Below, piece by piece: positions 11,520 to 22,832 of a DNA stretch of 56,170 nt (its first letter is position 1; the number at the start of each line of letters is the position of its first letter). The DNA is from Antrodiella citrinella. Taxonomy: Eukaryota > Basidiomycota > Agaricomycetes > Polyporales > Steccherinaceae. Location: contig SGPM01000169.1 in NCBI GenBank assembly GCA_004802725.1, positions 1 to 56,170 on the forward strand. Reading direction: 5' to 3'. The notes beneath the pieces are model-generated. The model did not search any database and had not been told where the DNA came from. It saw only the letters and a program-made list of their open reading frames with translations. The position numbers were made by a program, and so were the translations under genes.

Positions 11520-13201
11520 CTAACATCCTGCGGGTACACTACTGTCGTCACGATGATTAGCAGCATCGACGCCCAACCCTCTGCTGGCAAACGCAGTCCA
11601 GAGCGTGCAGAAGTTCGCGCCGTCGAAGCGGTTCTGGTCAGCCTGTATCCAAGCATCACGGGCCGTCAAAACTGGAGAAGGTATGAAAAATGAGGTCAGG
11701 AAAGACGGTACGACAGCGCTGAACATGCTTACAGGTGGGGTTGCACGGTTGTAGCGGTAGAGCGTCGATGAAGAGATGAAAGAATACTGTATTGCCGCCT
11801 GTCGTACTGATGACCGCCATCAGCAAGAAACAAAAGGAACAGAGCAGGAGTATGAACCACGCTCACGTAGGGTCGGTATGGGCAGTCGCGGAGAAACCAT
11901 GTTTGGCGACAAGAGCGGCGTAGACATTGTGCAACATGTTTGCCCAAACTTCGCCGATATCTGAAGGTAAAAGTGAATCTAATTGCCCGTGTGTTCGACT
12001 GCAATCGAACTGACCATGGACCTCAACTCAGCGTCTGCAGACTGGAGTATCTAGGGAAACAGAGCACTAGTTGAGCATCGCATCATGGTGTCTGAGAATG
12101 ATAACAAGAACTACCTCAGTGGGTTGGTTGTTCTACAGAAGGTACCAGACAAGGATCACAACAAGGCACCATGGTCTCAACTTACGCAGAGGTAGAATAA
12201 GGATGCGATCTGATACCGGTTGTGTTGTTCTCCACGTAGGTGCCGAGAACATAATCAGGAACTGTGGCATCCTTGTGTTCAAGCCATCTGCATATGCTGT
12301 ATTAAAAGATGAACATATGATCAGACAATCGTACGACGCACTCTGCCATTGCATCAGACCAGCCTTCGCCCATGCCGCCGGCCTCGGTGGTCTGGAGGCA
12401 TCGTCCAGTTCCACCGCCAGTCATCCGATTGGTGATGCCGTGAGTATTCTGATTCATGACCAGCATGAGTGTCAATCAGATATATGCAGATTTCGAACTC
12501 ATATTACCTCATGGCTCACGATATCGTTCTCAAGTGCACCGTCACGCTCGGGGCTAGTGAAGTCCCACAAGAACATTCTCATGCTTCCCGATTGACCACT
12601 GCAAGAGATGCTCTGAGTGAAATGGATAGAAGGGGGACCGAGTCACTTACTCTGCAGGAGTAGCAAAATTGGCATTGTCGATGCCCGACGCATCTTGGAC
12701 AGAGATCGTGACATGGTCATTGCCTTTTCCGCCTTTTCCAAAGTTGTTTGTCTGGAAGTTGAAGGCTGCAGTAGTGTTGAGTATTTTGAGTACGTATATG
12801 TGCGATAGCATGACGTACCAGCTTCGGTGAAACCATACTTGTAGGAGACGTCGTGAATAGTGTTCACCACATAAAAAGCGTTGGTGCGCGCCGCGTCCAG
12901 ATTCACTTGAACAGTCGGAGCTTGGGTGGGATCCTGAGTAAAGATGAAATTGAGTCCCGCCGACGACTCGGTCGTAACAGATGACTGAGAGCTCTTGAAT
13001 GCAAGGGCATTGTTGCCTCTGAAGTTCATACCGTCAGAACATCCAAGCAATATGTGAAACAGGCTTTGTAACGCACGATGTTGTTGTGGTAGTTGTTCCG
13101 TCGCTATGCCAACCTTGTGGAGAGGCGGTAAGATCCTGTGGATCAGTCAATACCTCGAAGCCATCAGTGAGGAATTCTTTCTGGATCGGGAGAACCCGAT
13201 A
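11520..13201 (-). pseudogene. Fungalysin (M36) metallopeptidase, truncated and frameshifted
   Basis: The catalytic half of a secreted M36 zinc peptidase reads across eleven minus-strand exons: 13201-13077, 13018-12819, 12765-12651, 12598-12508, 12448-12342, 12287-12186, 12132-12115, 12050-12015, 11960-11867, 11806-11733 and 11671-11520. Seen in order: [49 protein letters not shown], the zinc motif HENTH, TGRCLQTTEAGGMGEGWSD, ANMLHNVYAALVAKHG and a C-terminal VPAGC. Two defects are visible. Exon 12050-12015 carries one surplus base, so the frame meets a TGA just before EVHDIGEVW. No signal peptide or propeptide (normally over 200 residues) precedes 13201; instead a TATA-like sequence lies at about 13399-13414. 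A sequencing error could explain the frameshift but not the missing N-terminus. Confidence 0.8.
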
Positions 13202-14280
13202 CTACACGGCGAGTGAGTATTAGTGAGTAGTGCAGTATATGTGGTTGTTACGTGAGGCGTAACTTCGGCACGAGTTCTGACTAGGACGAGGTTCAAGTGA
13301 GACGATGAGGACGATGTGCAGACGAGGACGATGTTCAGAGTGGAAGATAACCTCTATTAACAAGGAGGTCAAGTTGGGGAACAACTTGACCGACGCGTAC
13401 AGGTATTTATACAAGTATGAGAACTGCGGAATCTGAAGGAGGATCTTCTTTTTGTTCTAATGTACATAGTGCGCCTACTTATAGTAGGATACGGACTAAT
13501 CAAACCGGTAGCTACGAGAAAGAGTCGAGAAGTGGAAACAAGATAAACGAAAGTGTCCGAGAAGGTACGAGAAAGGTCCGGAAAGTATGATACAATGTCC
13601 GAGGGAGATACGATATACGATCGAGCACAGGGAAGGAGGTATCGGGGGTGTGCGTGTAACTCTCGCGTGGCTCCAGACGATGTGCGGACGTGAGGTCGAG
13701 GGTTTCGGACGTCGCGGGTGACGCGCGGGGCGATTGTCGGGAGCTTCGGACGTAAATGCGAGTCGACGTAGCGGACTGGAAGTCTTTGAAAGTACCGAGG
13801 TAGGGGTAGATGGGTGCTAGACGGTGCGTAATAGCGGCGCGCGAGTACCAGCGAGAATCGGGGCTCATCAGCGTCCCGGAAGCTGTGTCGAAGGATGGAT
13901 GCTGGCGGTAGTGGTTAGTACTGGCAGTACCGGGGTGAGGACCGGGGGCATATTGTTGAGAAAGACCACTGTCAACCCCTCTGGATTTTATCCTGTTATC
14001 TACTGAAGTGCCAGCAAAAAACGGTAATTGTCAAGACGTTGAACGTACCACTTTCTCATTTTGTGCTGGCTGCCAGCGAGCTCAAGAAGCACAGGGGAGC
14101 GTAGCGAGCCTGAGGGGTAACCGTGTATTGGAAGAAATGGTGACGTACTACATTAGAGCGAGTACATGAAATTGCAGGTTGTAAGAACTGCGAGTCTGTA
14201 GGGTTGAGGAGCACTTGGACCGTTGGACGTGTTGACGCGTTGGAAAAACATGCTCGTGATCGTGTTTAGCATCATGTGAT
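13202..14280. other. Gene-free spacer upstream of the fungalysin locus
   Basis: This is where the signal peptide and propeptide exons should be. I find none. The minus strand has GTATAAATAC around 13400-13410, a plausible TATA box. The rest, including a 118-codon minus frame at 13512-13868, shows no recognisable protein. Confidence 0.45.
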
Positions 14281-14400
14281 GAACTCGCGAGCTGCCCAAG
14301 GGTCAGCTCGTCATCAACTCGGTGTCACCGAGTTAACCACGAGTTTGCCATCAACGAGTCGAGTCCGGCTTGTCACCGGTGAAACCTGAACTCGCGGCAA
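14281..14400. repeat. Cluster of short palindromes
   Basis: Within 120 bases there is a perfect 9-base inverted repeat with a 1-base centre (14316-14334, AACTCGGTG/CACCGAGTT), a second near-perfect one (GAGCTG...CAGCTC, about 14289-14309), and the word GAACTCGCG at both ends (14281 and about 14392). It directly abuts the dispersed 44-bp repeat, so both may belong to one small element. Confidence 0.55.
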
Positions 14401-14405
14401 CACTA

Positions 14406-14449
14406 ACCGGGGTCTTTATTCTTGTAAGGGCGTCAGGAAATTTCCGACA
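14406..14449. repeat. 44-bp dispersed repeat, copy 2
   Basis: It is identical over 44 bases to 307-350 in the same orientation, and identity stops sharply on both sides. On the minus strand it ends a 63-codon frame with the residues VGNFLTPLQE, as in copy 1. Confidence 0.7.
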
Positions 14450-15370
14450 ATGTCCATGAGGTTGGTTTCGTCGACCCTGTTATCGTCGACCCAGTAATAG
14501 CTGGTGTCCAATGCATCGAAGTCCGAAGAGTTGTACTGACGGCCCGGGTGAGTCAGAAGAGACGTCGATAGACCGCAGTAGATCGCCCGTAGACCCTCGA
14601 GCTCCAAGTTTCATACCAACGAAGATTTGGGCAAGCAAGCGAGCCAGTTGATTGCTTCTTATCAGTTTCTATCTGAGACGTCGCCCCTGCGTATGGGTGG
14701 CAAGAGTCTTGAAGCTTGAAGCATTGAAGCAATAGAAATTGGTTGGCAAGACGTTTCACTTCCAATTTTGTGGAAACAGTAGGTTTACAGAAAGAAAGGC
14801 ATGTCGTCTTCGTACTAGACTCGACGTCGCAGTGCTATATGTGAGATGTTGCTTCGCGACGCGACGTAGCTATATTTTCGCACCTGAGTACCCCAGTGGC
14901 ATCTGTCAACGACTCTGTTAACTGGATATACGTAGTTCGATGTTGACTTGAGCTACACATGCTCCGTAGTCACTGGAAGACTCGGAAGTAGAGCTGAACT
15001 GAGCAATTCCATCACCCGAATCGCCTCGGAAGAGGCAGGACCACAACGGAACGCTGATCGGGGGTGCAATTCCTTGGCAGGACCCTTGTTAGTACGTTGC
15101 CACATGCTGAGAAGATTGAAGGACCGACATGCAGTTGAACGAACGACAAATATTGAGGTGGTACAATAGTATTCAATTGACAATAGGGTAGAATTCAGCT
15201 ACGAATTTCTTTCTGAGGCTGGGGATCCCAGTAACGCGAAAATTTGAGAGTAACCATAATCACCACTAACTCAGAGAGGCACGAACGCCAACGGATAAAA
15301 ATACAGTATTGATACACGCAACGGTAAGAGAAGCCAAAATAAGATAGCGGAAGGGTGTCAGATAGACTCT
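14450..15370. other. Gene-free spacer
   Basis: No convincing gene. Short frames on both strands lack domains. The right end holds the 3' side of the H2A gene. Confidence 0.45.
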
Positions 15371-15972
<602 letters not shown>

Positions 15973-16319
15973 TGCAAGATATGAGTTTTAAGTGAAGACG
16001 AGAAGGATGGGAGTAGAGAGGGTGGGGGTCGAAGACGAGGGAGAGTTGGACGAGGTTAGACGAGGGTAGATGAAAGCAAGGAGGTCTTTATATGTCGTGG
16101 TATGCGTGGGAAAGTGAGCAGCAATCAACAATCGAGACGCGTAACGCGATCGTGACGTTACATAACGCGAATAGAGCCGTTATGTCACGCGTCACTATAT
16201 AAGACTGGCGCAATCGCACGAAAGCGCGCCGTCGCTCCTGAACCTCAACCACCATCCTCCTCGTCCCCTCTCTCCCTGTTCCATAGTCACTCTCGTGCTT
16301 AACTTATCTACCGTTTCCA
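15973..16319. promoter_or_regulatory. Divergent H2A/H2B promoter
   Basis: The 347 bases between the two start codons hold TATA-like boxes facing both ways: CTATATAAG at 16194-16202 for H2B and, on the minus strand, CATATAAAGA near 16085-16094 for H2A. Between them is an 11-base inverted repeat with one mismatch (GTTACATAACG at 16157-16167 and CGTTATGTCAC at 16178-16188), and the word AACGCGA occurs at about 16143 and 16164. The symmetry suggests a shared upstream activating element; the binding factor is unknown. Confidence 0.7.
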
Positions 16320-16940
16320 ATGGCACCCAGACCCGCTTCCACTGCTGGCAAAGCGCCTGCTTCTACCGCGTCCAAAGCGCCTGCTAAGACCACAGAGGGG
16401 TCGAAGGGCGCGAAGAAGACTGCAAAGCCTGCCGCGTCGGGGGATGACCCGAAGAAGAAGCGACGAAAGACTCGCAAGGAGACTTACTCGTCTTATATCT
16501 ACAAGGGTGAGTTAACCGTTGTTATACTGGTATCATTGCGCGAAGCTGACTCATTCGCGTTTTTGTAGTGTTGAAGCAGGTGCATCCTGATACGGGTATC
16601 TCAAACAAGGCCATGGCCATTTTGAACTCGTTCGTGAACGATATATTTGAACGTATCGCCACAGAGGCATCCAGTACGTGCACTCCTCCCCCTCACGCGA
16701 TGTTGTGCATTGCTAACACAGCCTTATCGCACAGAGCTCGCAGCTTACTCGAAGAAGTCGACCATCTCGTCTCGCGAGATCCAGACCTCAGTCCGTCTTA
16801 TTCTACCCGGAGAACTTGCAAAGCACGCTATCTCTGAGGGTACGAAGTCTGTCACTAAAGTGAGTCATCATTTCCGGTATGATGGCATATCTCTTGAGCC
16901 TAATCATCGTGTCTAGTTCTCGAGTGCGGGGGCGAAGTAA
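16320..16940 (+). CDS. HTB1: Histone H2B
   Basis: Four exons (16320-16506, 16569-16673, 16735-16859 and 16917-16940) give 146 residues. The basic Ala/Lys/Pro-rich N-terminal tail is followed by [40 protein letters not shown], and [18 protein letters not shown] with KYSS-type ending TKFSSAGAK. The last exon is only 24 bases (FSSAGAK and stop). It pairs with H2A in the nucleosome. Confidence 0.98.
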
Positions 16941-17283
16941 ATATTCTCCGTCCATGGTGTTGTTTCTGTATCTCATTTTTCCCGTGTATTATACTCGATT
17001 CGCCGACTCCTTGCGAATGTATCCGGATGTTATCACATGAACGTTCTCTTACTGGCGATGATCTGTCTCAGCATGTCTCCCGGATGAGAGTTCAATCAAG
17101 GACTTGCATAGCCTGACTTGGTAGGGTCGGTGATTCAGTTTGGAGTGTGAGATGCCTGCTCGGCGACTATGATAAGTTGTGGAGCATAAATAAACGCACA
17201 AAATATTAACTACCCCGTCTTTGGTTGAACCGAAACTCGACCGCTTTTTGAAATTTCCTTCTCGTTGTGAACGGTCGAGTTGC
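16941..17283. other. Spacer between H2B and the UBE3D-like gene
   Basis: It holds the H2B 3' end and the promoter of the next gene, which runs in the same direction. No coding structure is seen. Confidence 0.5.
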
Positions 17284-20200
17284 ATGGCGACTCTCACTCG
17301 CATCAGGGAAGCGTCCACAGACTTCCTCACTACCGACCACCGCGACCAGGTCATCGCTCTCGACATCCCCGCCCCATTTCCTTCTAGGGCAGAGAGGGAG
17401 CAGGCCGAGCTCCTCGAAGACCTGGCTCTCCAGGACCTCCAGCTCGACGACGACTTCCTTGAACCCGTTCCTGGTCCATCCATATCGACTGCATTATCTG
17501 AAGATACCAAGATACCAGAGGCAGGTCGTGTTCGTCTACACCCAATTCGCTGGGGTAGTACTAACATACGTGATATTCGATTTGAAATACAGGAAGAGCT
17601 TTTGCCTTCGATAGCCAATCTCCAAACATCATGTTTAACGACCTTGAACGATCTCCTTTCGACTTCATCAAGACTACCAGATCATCCTCCGGCTCCCCCA
17701 TCCTCTAGTAATCCAACACAGCTGTCGGAAAGTGCGGGCAATGCGACGGTCTTACAAGAGTTGCGACTTCGTGTCGACCATGCTGCCTCCGCACTGGACT
17801 CTCGCGACGGTGAACTTGCATACGCTCTTATTGCTCTATTGACGCACTTCCACATGCTATCATCGCTGTCTCCCCGGCCCTCGCGTGCTGTCTCAATTTT
17901 GAACCTTGCGAGCCCATCGGAAGGTGTATTGACTTCTTCGTCTTCCGACACCCTCAAACATCTGCGGCGGCACCTCAGCGATCTCCAACAGGAGCGACTA
18001 TCACGGAGCGATAGCGACCTCCACGCAAGGTCGACGACACCGATGCTGACAGTGCAGACGGCGTTACTGTGGTCCCAGATTGACGAACAGTTGGAGACTG
18101 TCCTTTCCCTGTGCCGCTCTAGCTTTGATGATACCAGCAGTCATCTGCCACCACAGTATGATCTTGCGGACTACGGAGGCGGTTACGAGATCGAAGGTCT
18201 TCCTCAATATGAAGCCGGCGACTACCAGTCTCTTCATCGAACCAAATCCCACAAAGACTCTGCAGACCTTGAGGTCTCTCCAGCCATGTCGTTCGCCTCC
18301 ACCAGCGAGAAGATGAAGATGGATCTGGAAGCGGTCACGCAGGCTATCGATCATCTGTACGAGGTTGCGCCGCAGCTACATAACCAACGTGTGGAACTCA
18401 AGAAGACCAAGGTGGAGGAGATGGAGAAGGCTAGACGGGAAGGAAAAAGTAGGCAATTGGAGGGCCCCCCGGACGAGCGAGATTTGGATAAAGTCTTGGA
18501 GTTGATTGGGAAGGCGGCAGGACGGAGGATGGTGGATCAGTCAGTTGTCATGAACGATGGTATGAGGGCGAGAATGGAGAGGGCGAAAGTGCGAGAAAGT
18601 GCCAAAGTAAGTGCACCCCGATCTTTCACTCAATTCAATGTGCTGAACGTGAACAGCGTAATGCTTTTGTCGAGCACCTGGTCCAACATTCGAGTGCCGG
18701 ACGACTGCATTCTCAAGACGCTACGTTTCCCATTTCTCCGTCTTCCCGATCGGCTGCGGGAGTCAAGATGCAGGATCCGCACGCCCTCCTCACTCTCCCC
18801 GAATTCATGCGAGAGGCGGTCCCCGATGCTGTCTCCGAACGTATGCACATGAACGAACGCATCAGCCTCCCTGACTTCGTGAAAGAGGCAGTCCCCCAAC
18901 AGTTTACTCGCTCCCGACATTCACGCATCCAGTCTGTCTCCGAGATGATTGGCGCATCAATACCAGACTCTGCTCCCGCAGATGTTTCCACCATGTACAG
19001 GACACCATCGAAGTCTGGAAAACACAAGAACCTGAGGAGTAGGAGCTTGTCGGCGCCTCCGCTGGCGTGGCTGTTGCAGAACAACATATCGCGATCTGCC
19101 TCTCCCGCCAAAACTTCTACGACCAGGCCTGGGTCGTCTCACGGCCGTCTCTCATCTTTGGAAGGTAAGCATCTATCTTAGTATCTATTCTTGCCTTCCA
19201 CCGTAATTGACGCACCCTTATATAAGCGGGGCTCGATGTGTCTTATGTCGCTGAACATCACGAGAATCTGCAACACGTTCTCATCTTTCTCACTATCGCA
19301 GGCGCGAGCTCAACTGTCAGTGTAGAAGCTGAAGTCATCGCAAGAGATGGAAGCCAACTGCCTCGTTTGATTGTTCGGTGTGGATCAAGTTCATCGTCCG
19401 CTCTTGAACTTCCCACCCGCGTGAGCCTTGGCAAGAAAGACATCCGACTCGTTGGAGGTAATCACTACGAAGTGAAGCTCCCTACAGCCTCTGGTTCTCG
19501 TCCCGGCTCCCCAGCCACTCCACTATTTGAGGTCGACTCCACCGCCATCATGGACGCTGCGCACTTCACATCCACCCATCCCACATCTCTCATCTGTGCG
19601 TCATGCTCGCTGCCATTGGTGCATGCGTCATGCGTCAACGCGTATCGTGACTTGCCCTCAGAACATTGGGCGGAGCTCGTGGAAGCGTGGATGTGCCATG
19701 GGGATATGAAGCTGCATGAACACGTGAAGAAAGGGTCGAAGGATGGGTTCTGGCCGAGCGAAGCGGAAATTCTCGTTGGAGGCAGTTATGTGTTAGTGCG
19801 GGAAGAGGCTGTCGTCCGAGGAAATCTCTGCGAGTCGCGGCATGATGACAAGGTGCGCTCGCCTTGTTCCCTTCCTCTTTCTACACAGATACGCATGTGT
19901 GCGAGAAGGATGTATAAGAAGGCTGGCATTGGGCTTCCACCCATGGCTGCCGTTTTCCGCAAGTTCATGCTGCTTATCGCTGCATACTCGAAGCCCTCCA
20001 GTGGTTCTGGGTCTGTGGCTGAGTGGTGTGGGTTGTTTTGGAGGCGGTGGCAGGTTAACTACCTTCGGTCGATACAAATCGTCCAATATGAACATTCACC
20101 GTGCTAAACAACTCTCATGTTGCAAAGGTTCATGCCTCGGGAGCTACCTGTGCGGCTACATCGCGTCCTTTCATCTTTTCTACAGTTTGATTCATTACAA

Positions 20201-20984
20201 TATACTGACATTCTGTTTGGTTCCCTAGATGGATGATTGGATGCAGGTCCGGTGTATGTGTGGTGCAGTCGTTGGTCGCTGCCAGGAGCACGCCGACGAT
20301 GCCTATAAATCTACTCGGGTATATAGACTCATCAAGTACGCTTTCCGATCTGTCAGCCCTACCATTGAGTGAGTCCTCCGGTTTCATTCTCTCCAGTTAT
20401 TCAGATTCCCTGATCTTGCAAACCCGTTCTTCAGACCCGTCAGACTACCATTATCGGCTTTCATTGCCCAGGACATGATTGAGTTTGTGCAAGCTCACGC
20501 AACATACCGATTCTTGATGATAGACGAGGAAGAAGATCGCCCCAGGATATTGGTGCGTCTCACCACTCTTGTGCAGGGATCGTAGAATGAGGCTCATCGA
20601 CCCTCCCTTCTAGATTTGGTTGTTCAAGCCCAACATGCGGCTATCATATACCACTCCTACACAATACACCATTCCCAAGAGCGGGTCCATCCGCGCCGCA
20701 AAGATCCTCTTCAAGATTCTCAGTCCATCTACTTCGTCCTTTGATCTACCCAGGTACGTACCCATTCGCACTGCATTCAACGCAAAACACTGATGCAGTT
20801 CTCACGCTCCTTAACAAATAGCATTTTGAACAAATACCCTGGCTTCCCGCAAGCAGAGCACCTCTATTACCCCATAGATATCTGTCGACGGATAGCAGGC
20901 GTGCTCAAGGAGAGCAACAAAGCCTATCCGGAGAGCATGCGGACCATGACCGGCCTGGAAGTCGGTTGGTTGCAGCGCGCGTGA
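17284..20984 (+). CDS. Large protein with C-terminal UBE3D-type (HECT_2) E2-binding domain
   Basis: Eight exons (17284-17529, 17593-18606, 18657-19164, 19227-19852, 20229-20368, 20435-20552, 20614-20753 and 20822-20984) give 984 residues. From about residue 590 the protein follows UBE3D: NLQHVLIFLTIAG, ELPTRVSLGKKDI, then CASC (713-716), a LPSEHWAELVEAWMCHGD block, VRCMCGAVVGRCQEH, and a C-terminal ILIWLFKPNMRLSYTT block. UBE3D proteins bind E2 enzymes and act as ubiquitin ligases; that is inferred here. Residues 1-589 are Ser-rich with helices (EEMEKARREGKSRQLEGPPD) and resemble no domain I know. Two uncertainties: intron 1 (63 nt) is a multiple of three, so it may be retained, and intron 19853-20228 (376 nt) is far longer than all others in the window, so an exon may be missed there. 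Confidence 0.8.
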
Positions 20985-22832
20985 CCACGATGTACCATCT
21001 CTTCATCATATCGTCCCCTCACATAACCCATATCACCCCAATACATTGCCTGCGGTCTGGTTTCTCTATCTCGGCGAATATAATTCAATTGTTATTGTAC
21101 TGTTACTTGTGGTCACTGTTCCTTTCCTTCCCTGCAACTCCATTTGTGTTCTGGTTTACGCAGCAGATCTCAGCACCCCATCTAATTGACCGAGGTCTTC
21201 GAGCATATAGCACCCAACCGGTATCCCTCCACTTTGTTCCTGCCTATTGGTTTTTTCGTGTTTTGTTGTGTTAGTGCCTACTCTTCCATGTTCGACTGAA
21301 TGTTCAATGTAATACTTATGATGTACATATTTTGCACAAGGGATATGGTGTTTCCAAGCTCTCGCTAGCCCAGCCCGGCGGACCGTGGACCGTGATAACA
21401 CATACGCCATAGCTTTGGGCGTCCACGAACTACTTAGAGGCCTTCGTTATGCCCGCATACGGCTTCATTGCAAGATCCCTTTGCGTCTCATGAAAGCCCT
21501 CCTCTTTAGATCGGGAAGACGTCGATTGTTACGAACCTATGATTGAGATAACCTGTCTCAACCATGGTGTGCTGTTGGCAGTGACAGTTGCCACATTCTG
21601 GCACGGTTTTGCCGGGAGGTGTACGGTATACCTATTGCGCTCGCAGCCTACGTAGAATTCCGAGATTGAAAGGTTCTTTTTGGTGTCATCGAGTCTCATT
21701 GTACGCTGATTTCAATGTGCTTATAGTGATTAATGCCTTGTTATCGTGTCGGTCTGCTCAGCAAAACCAACACAACTGCCTTGGCACTCAGCGATTCACT
21801 GGACTTGGTCGGTCCTTGTCCTCGTCTCGGAGTATCGTGACTCCAGCCACACTTATGTCAGCACCTTAGAAGTATGCATAAGCATATCAGCGTCGGTGGG
21901 TCGAGCTTACTGTTGAGCTGTCTAACCGTGGAGGCTGTTGCCAGCGTGCTGACAATGTTTTCGTCGATAGGCTGTGAATACAAGGACAGGCTTAGACGAT
22001 GCGATACCGGTATGTTGGGTTTTCTTATATGTTATTACAGAGCTGACTACGGTAATCAGATCGCCCGTGGTAATGTTTGAGAGCCTGAGAGCGTGGTTGC
22101 CCCGGCCGACAGTTGTCAGTTAGTAGTGACGTGGGCTGTCAAATTGCCAACTTGACATCTACGCACATGTGTTCAGGTCATTCCCCACAGTCGCACTAGG
22201 AACATGGAAAGTTTAGACTCGGAGTTGTCGCTGCCATACGCTCCGAGTTCTCCTCGACGCTGAAAGCCGGTGTACAACCCCTCCCGGAGCGCTGCTATCA
22301 GCCTCTCTGCACATGCAGTACATCAACGATCTATGCTGGCGACTCACAACCGGCGAAGTCCCCGCGAGGTGTCTACTTTCCTTAGGACGAAGGTGAAAAC
22401 ACCGACTGTGCTATCAGTGATCATTCATCAGACGCCTCCGTATCCGTACCCATCAACGCGACCCGGCCACGGAAAAGCCGAAACGCTGATTTGGCTGTGG
22501 CCACCGCTTTACCGGTGACAACTAGCAAGTGGTTGCCATGATCTGTCACTTCAGACTTTGTCGCGGAATTTGTTCTTCTGCAGAAAGCACTTACAATCAT
22601 TTGCTTAGTAATCCATCTGCAGTTACCAACTGAGATCGCGCTCTGAATTCAATCTTGCATTCACATTGGGGATGTTGTGTATAAAAGCACCATGGACGCG
22701 TTCAGATAAGTGCGTCCTTCGTTTTCACCTCCCCTTTCTTTTTTTGATTCGGTTCTTTCAGCCTCAGTGCAGCGCACTACAACTCACTGCTCCAGCTGGC
22801 CTTTCAAAGTTTATTTCAAACTCTATCCCGCC
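20985..22832. other. Gene-free spacer
   Basis: About 1.85 kb without a supportable gene. The right end is the promoter and 5' leader of the lactonase-like gene. Short frames inside it look random. Confidence 0.45.
22678..22687 (+). promoter_or_regulatory. Probable TATA box
   Basis: TGTATAAAAG lies about 145 bases upstream of the ATG of the secreted lactonase-like gene, followed by a pyrimidine-rich leader. Position and sequence fit a core promoter. Confidence 0.55.

Noticed and set aside
13512..13868. 118-codon minus frame upstream of the fungalysin gene, considered as its missing propeptide
   Set aside because: It has no signal peptide and no similarity to the fungalysin propeptide pattern.
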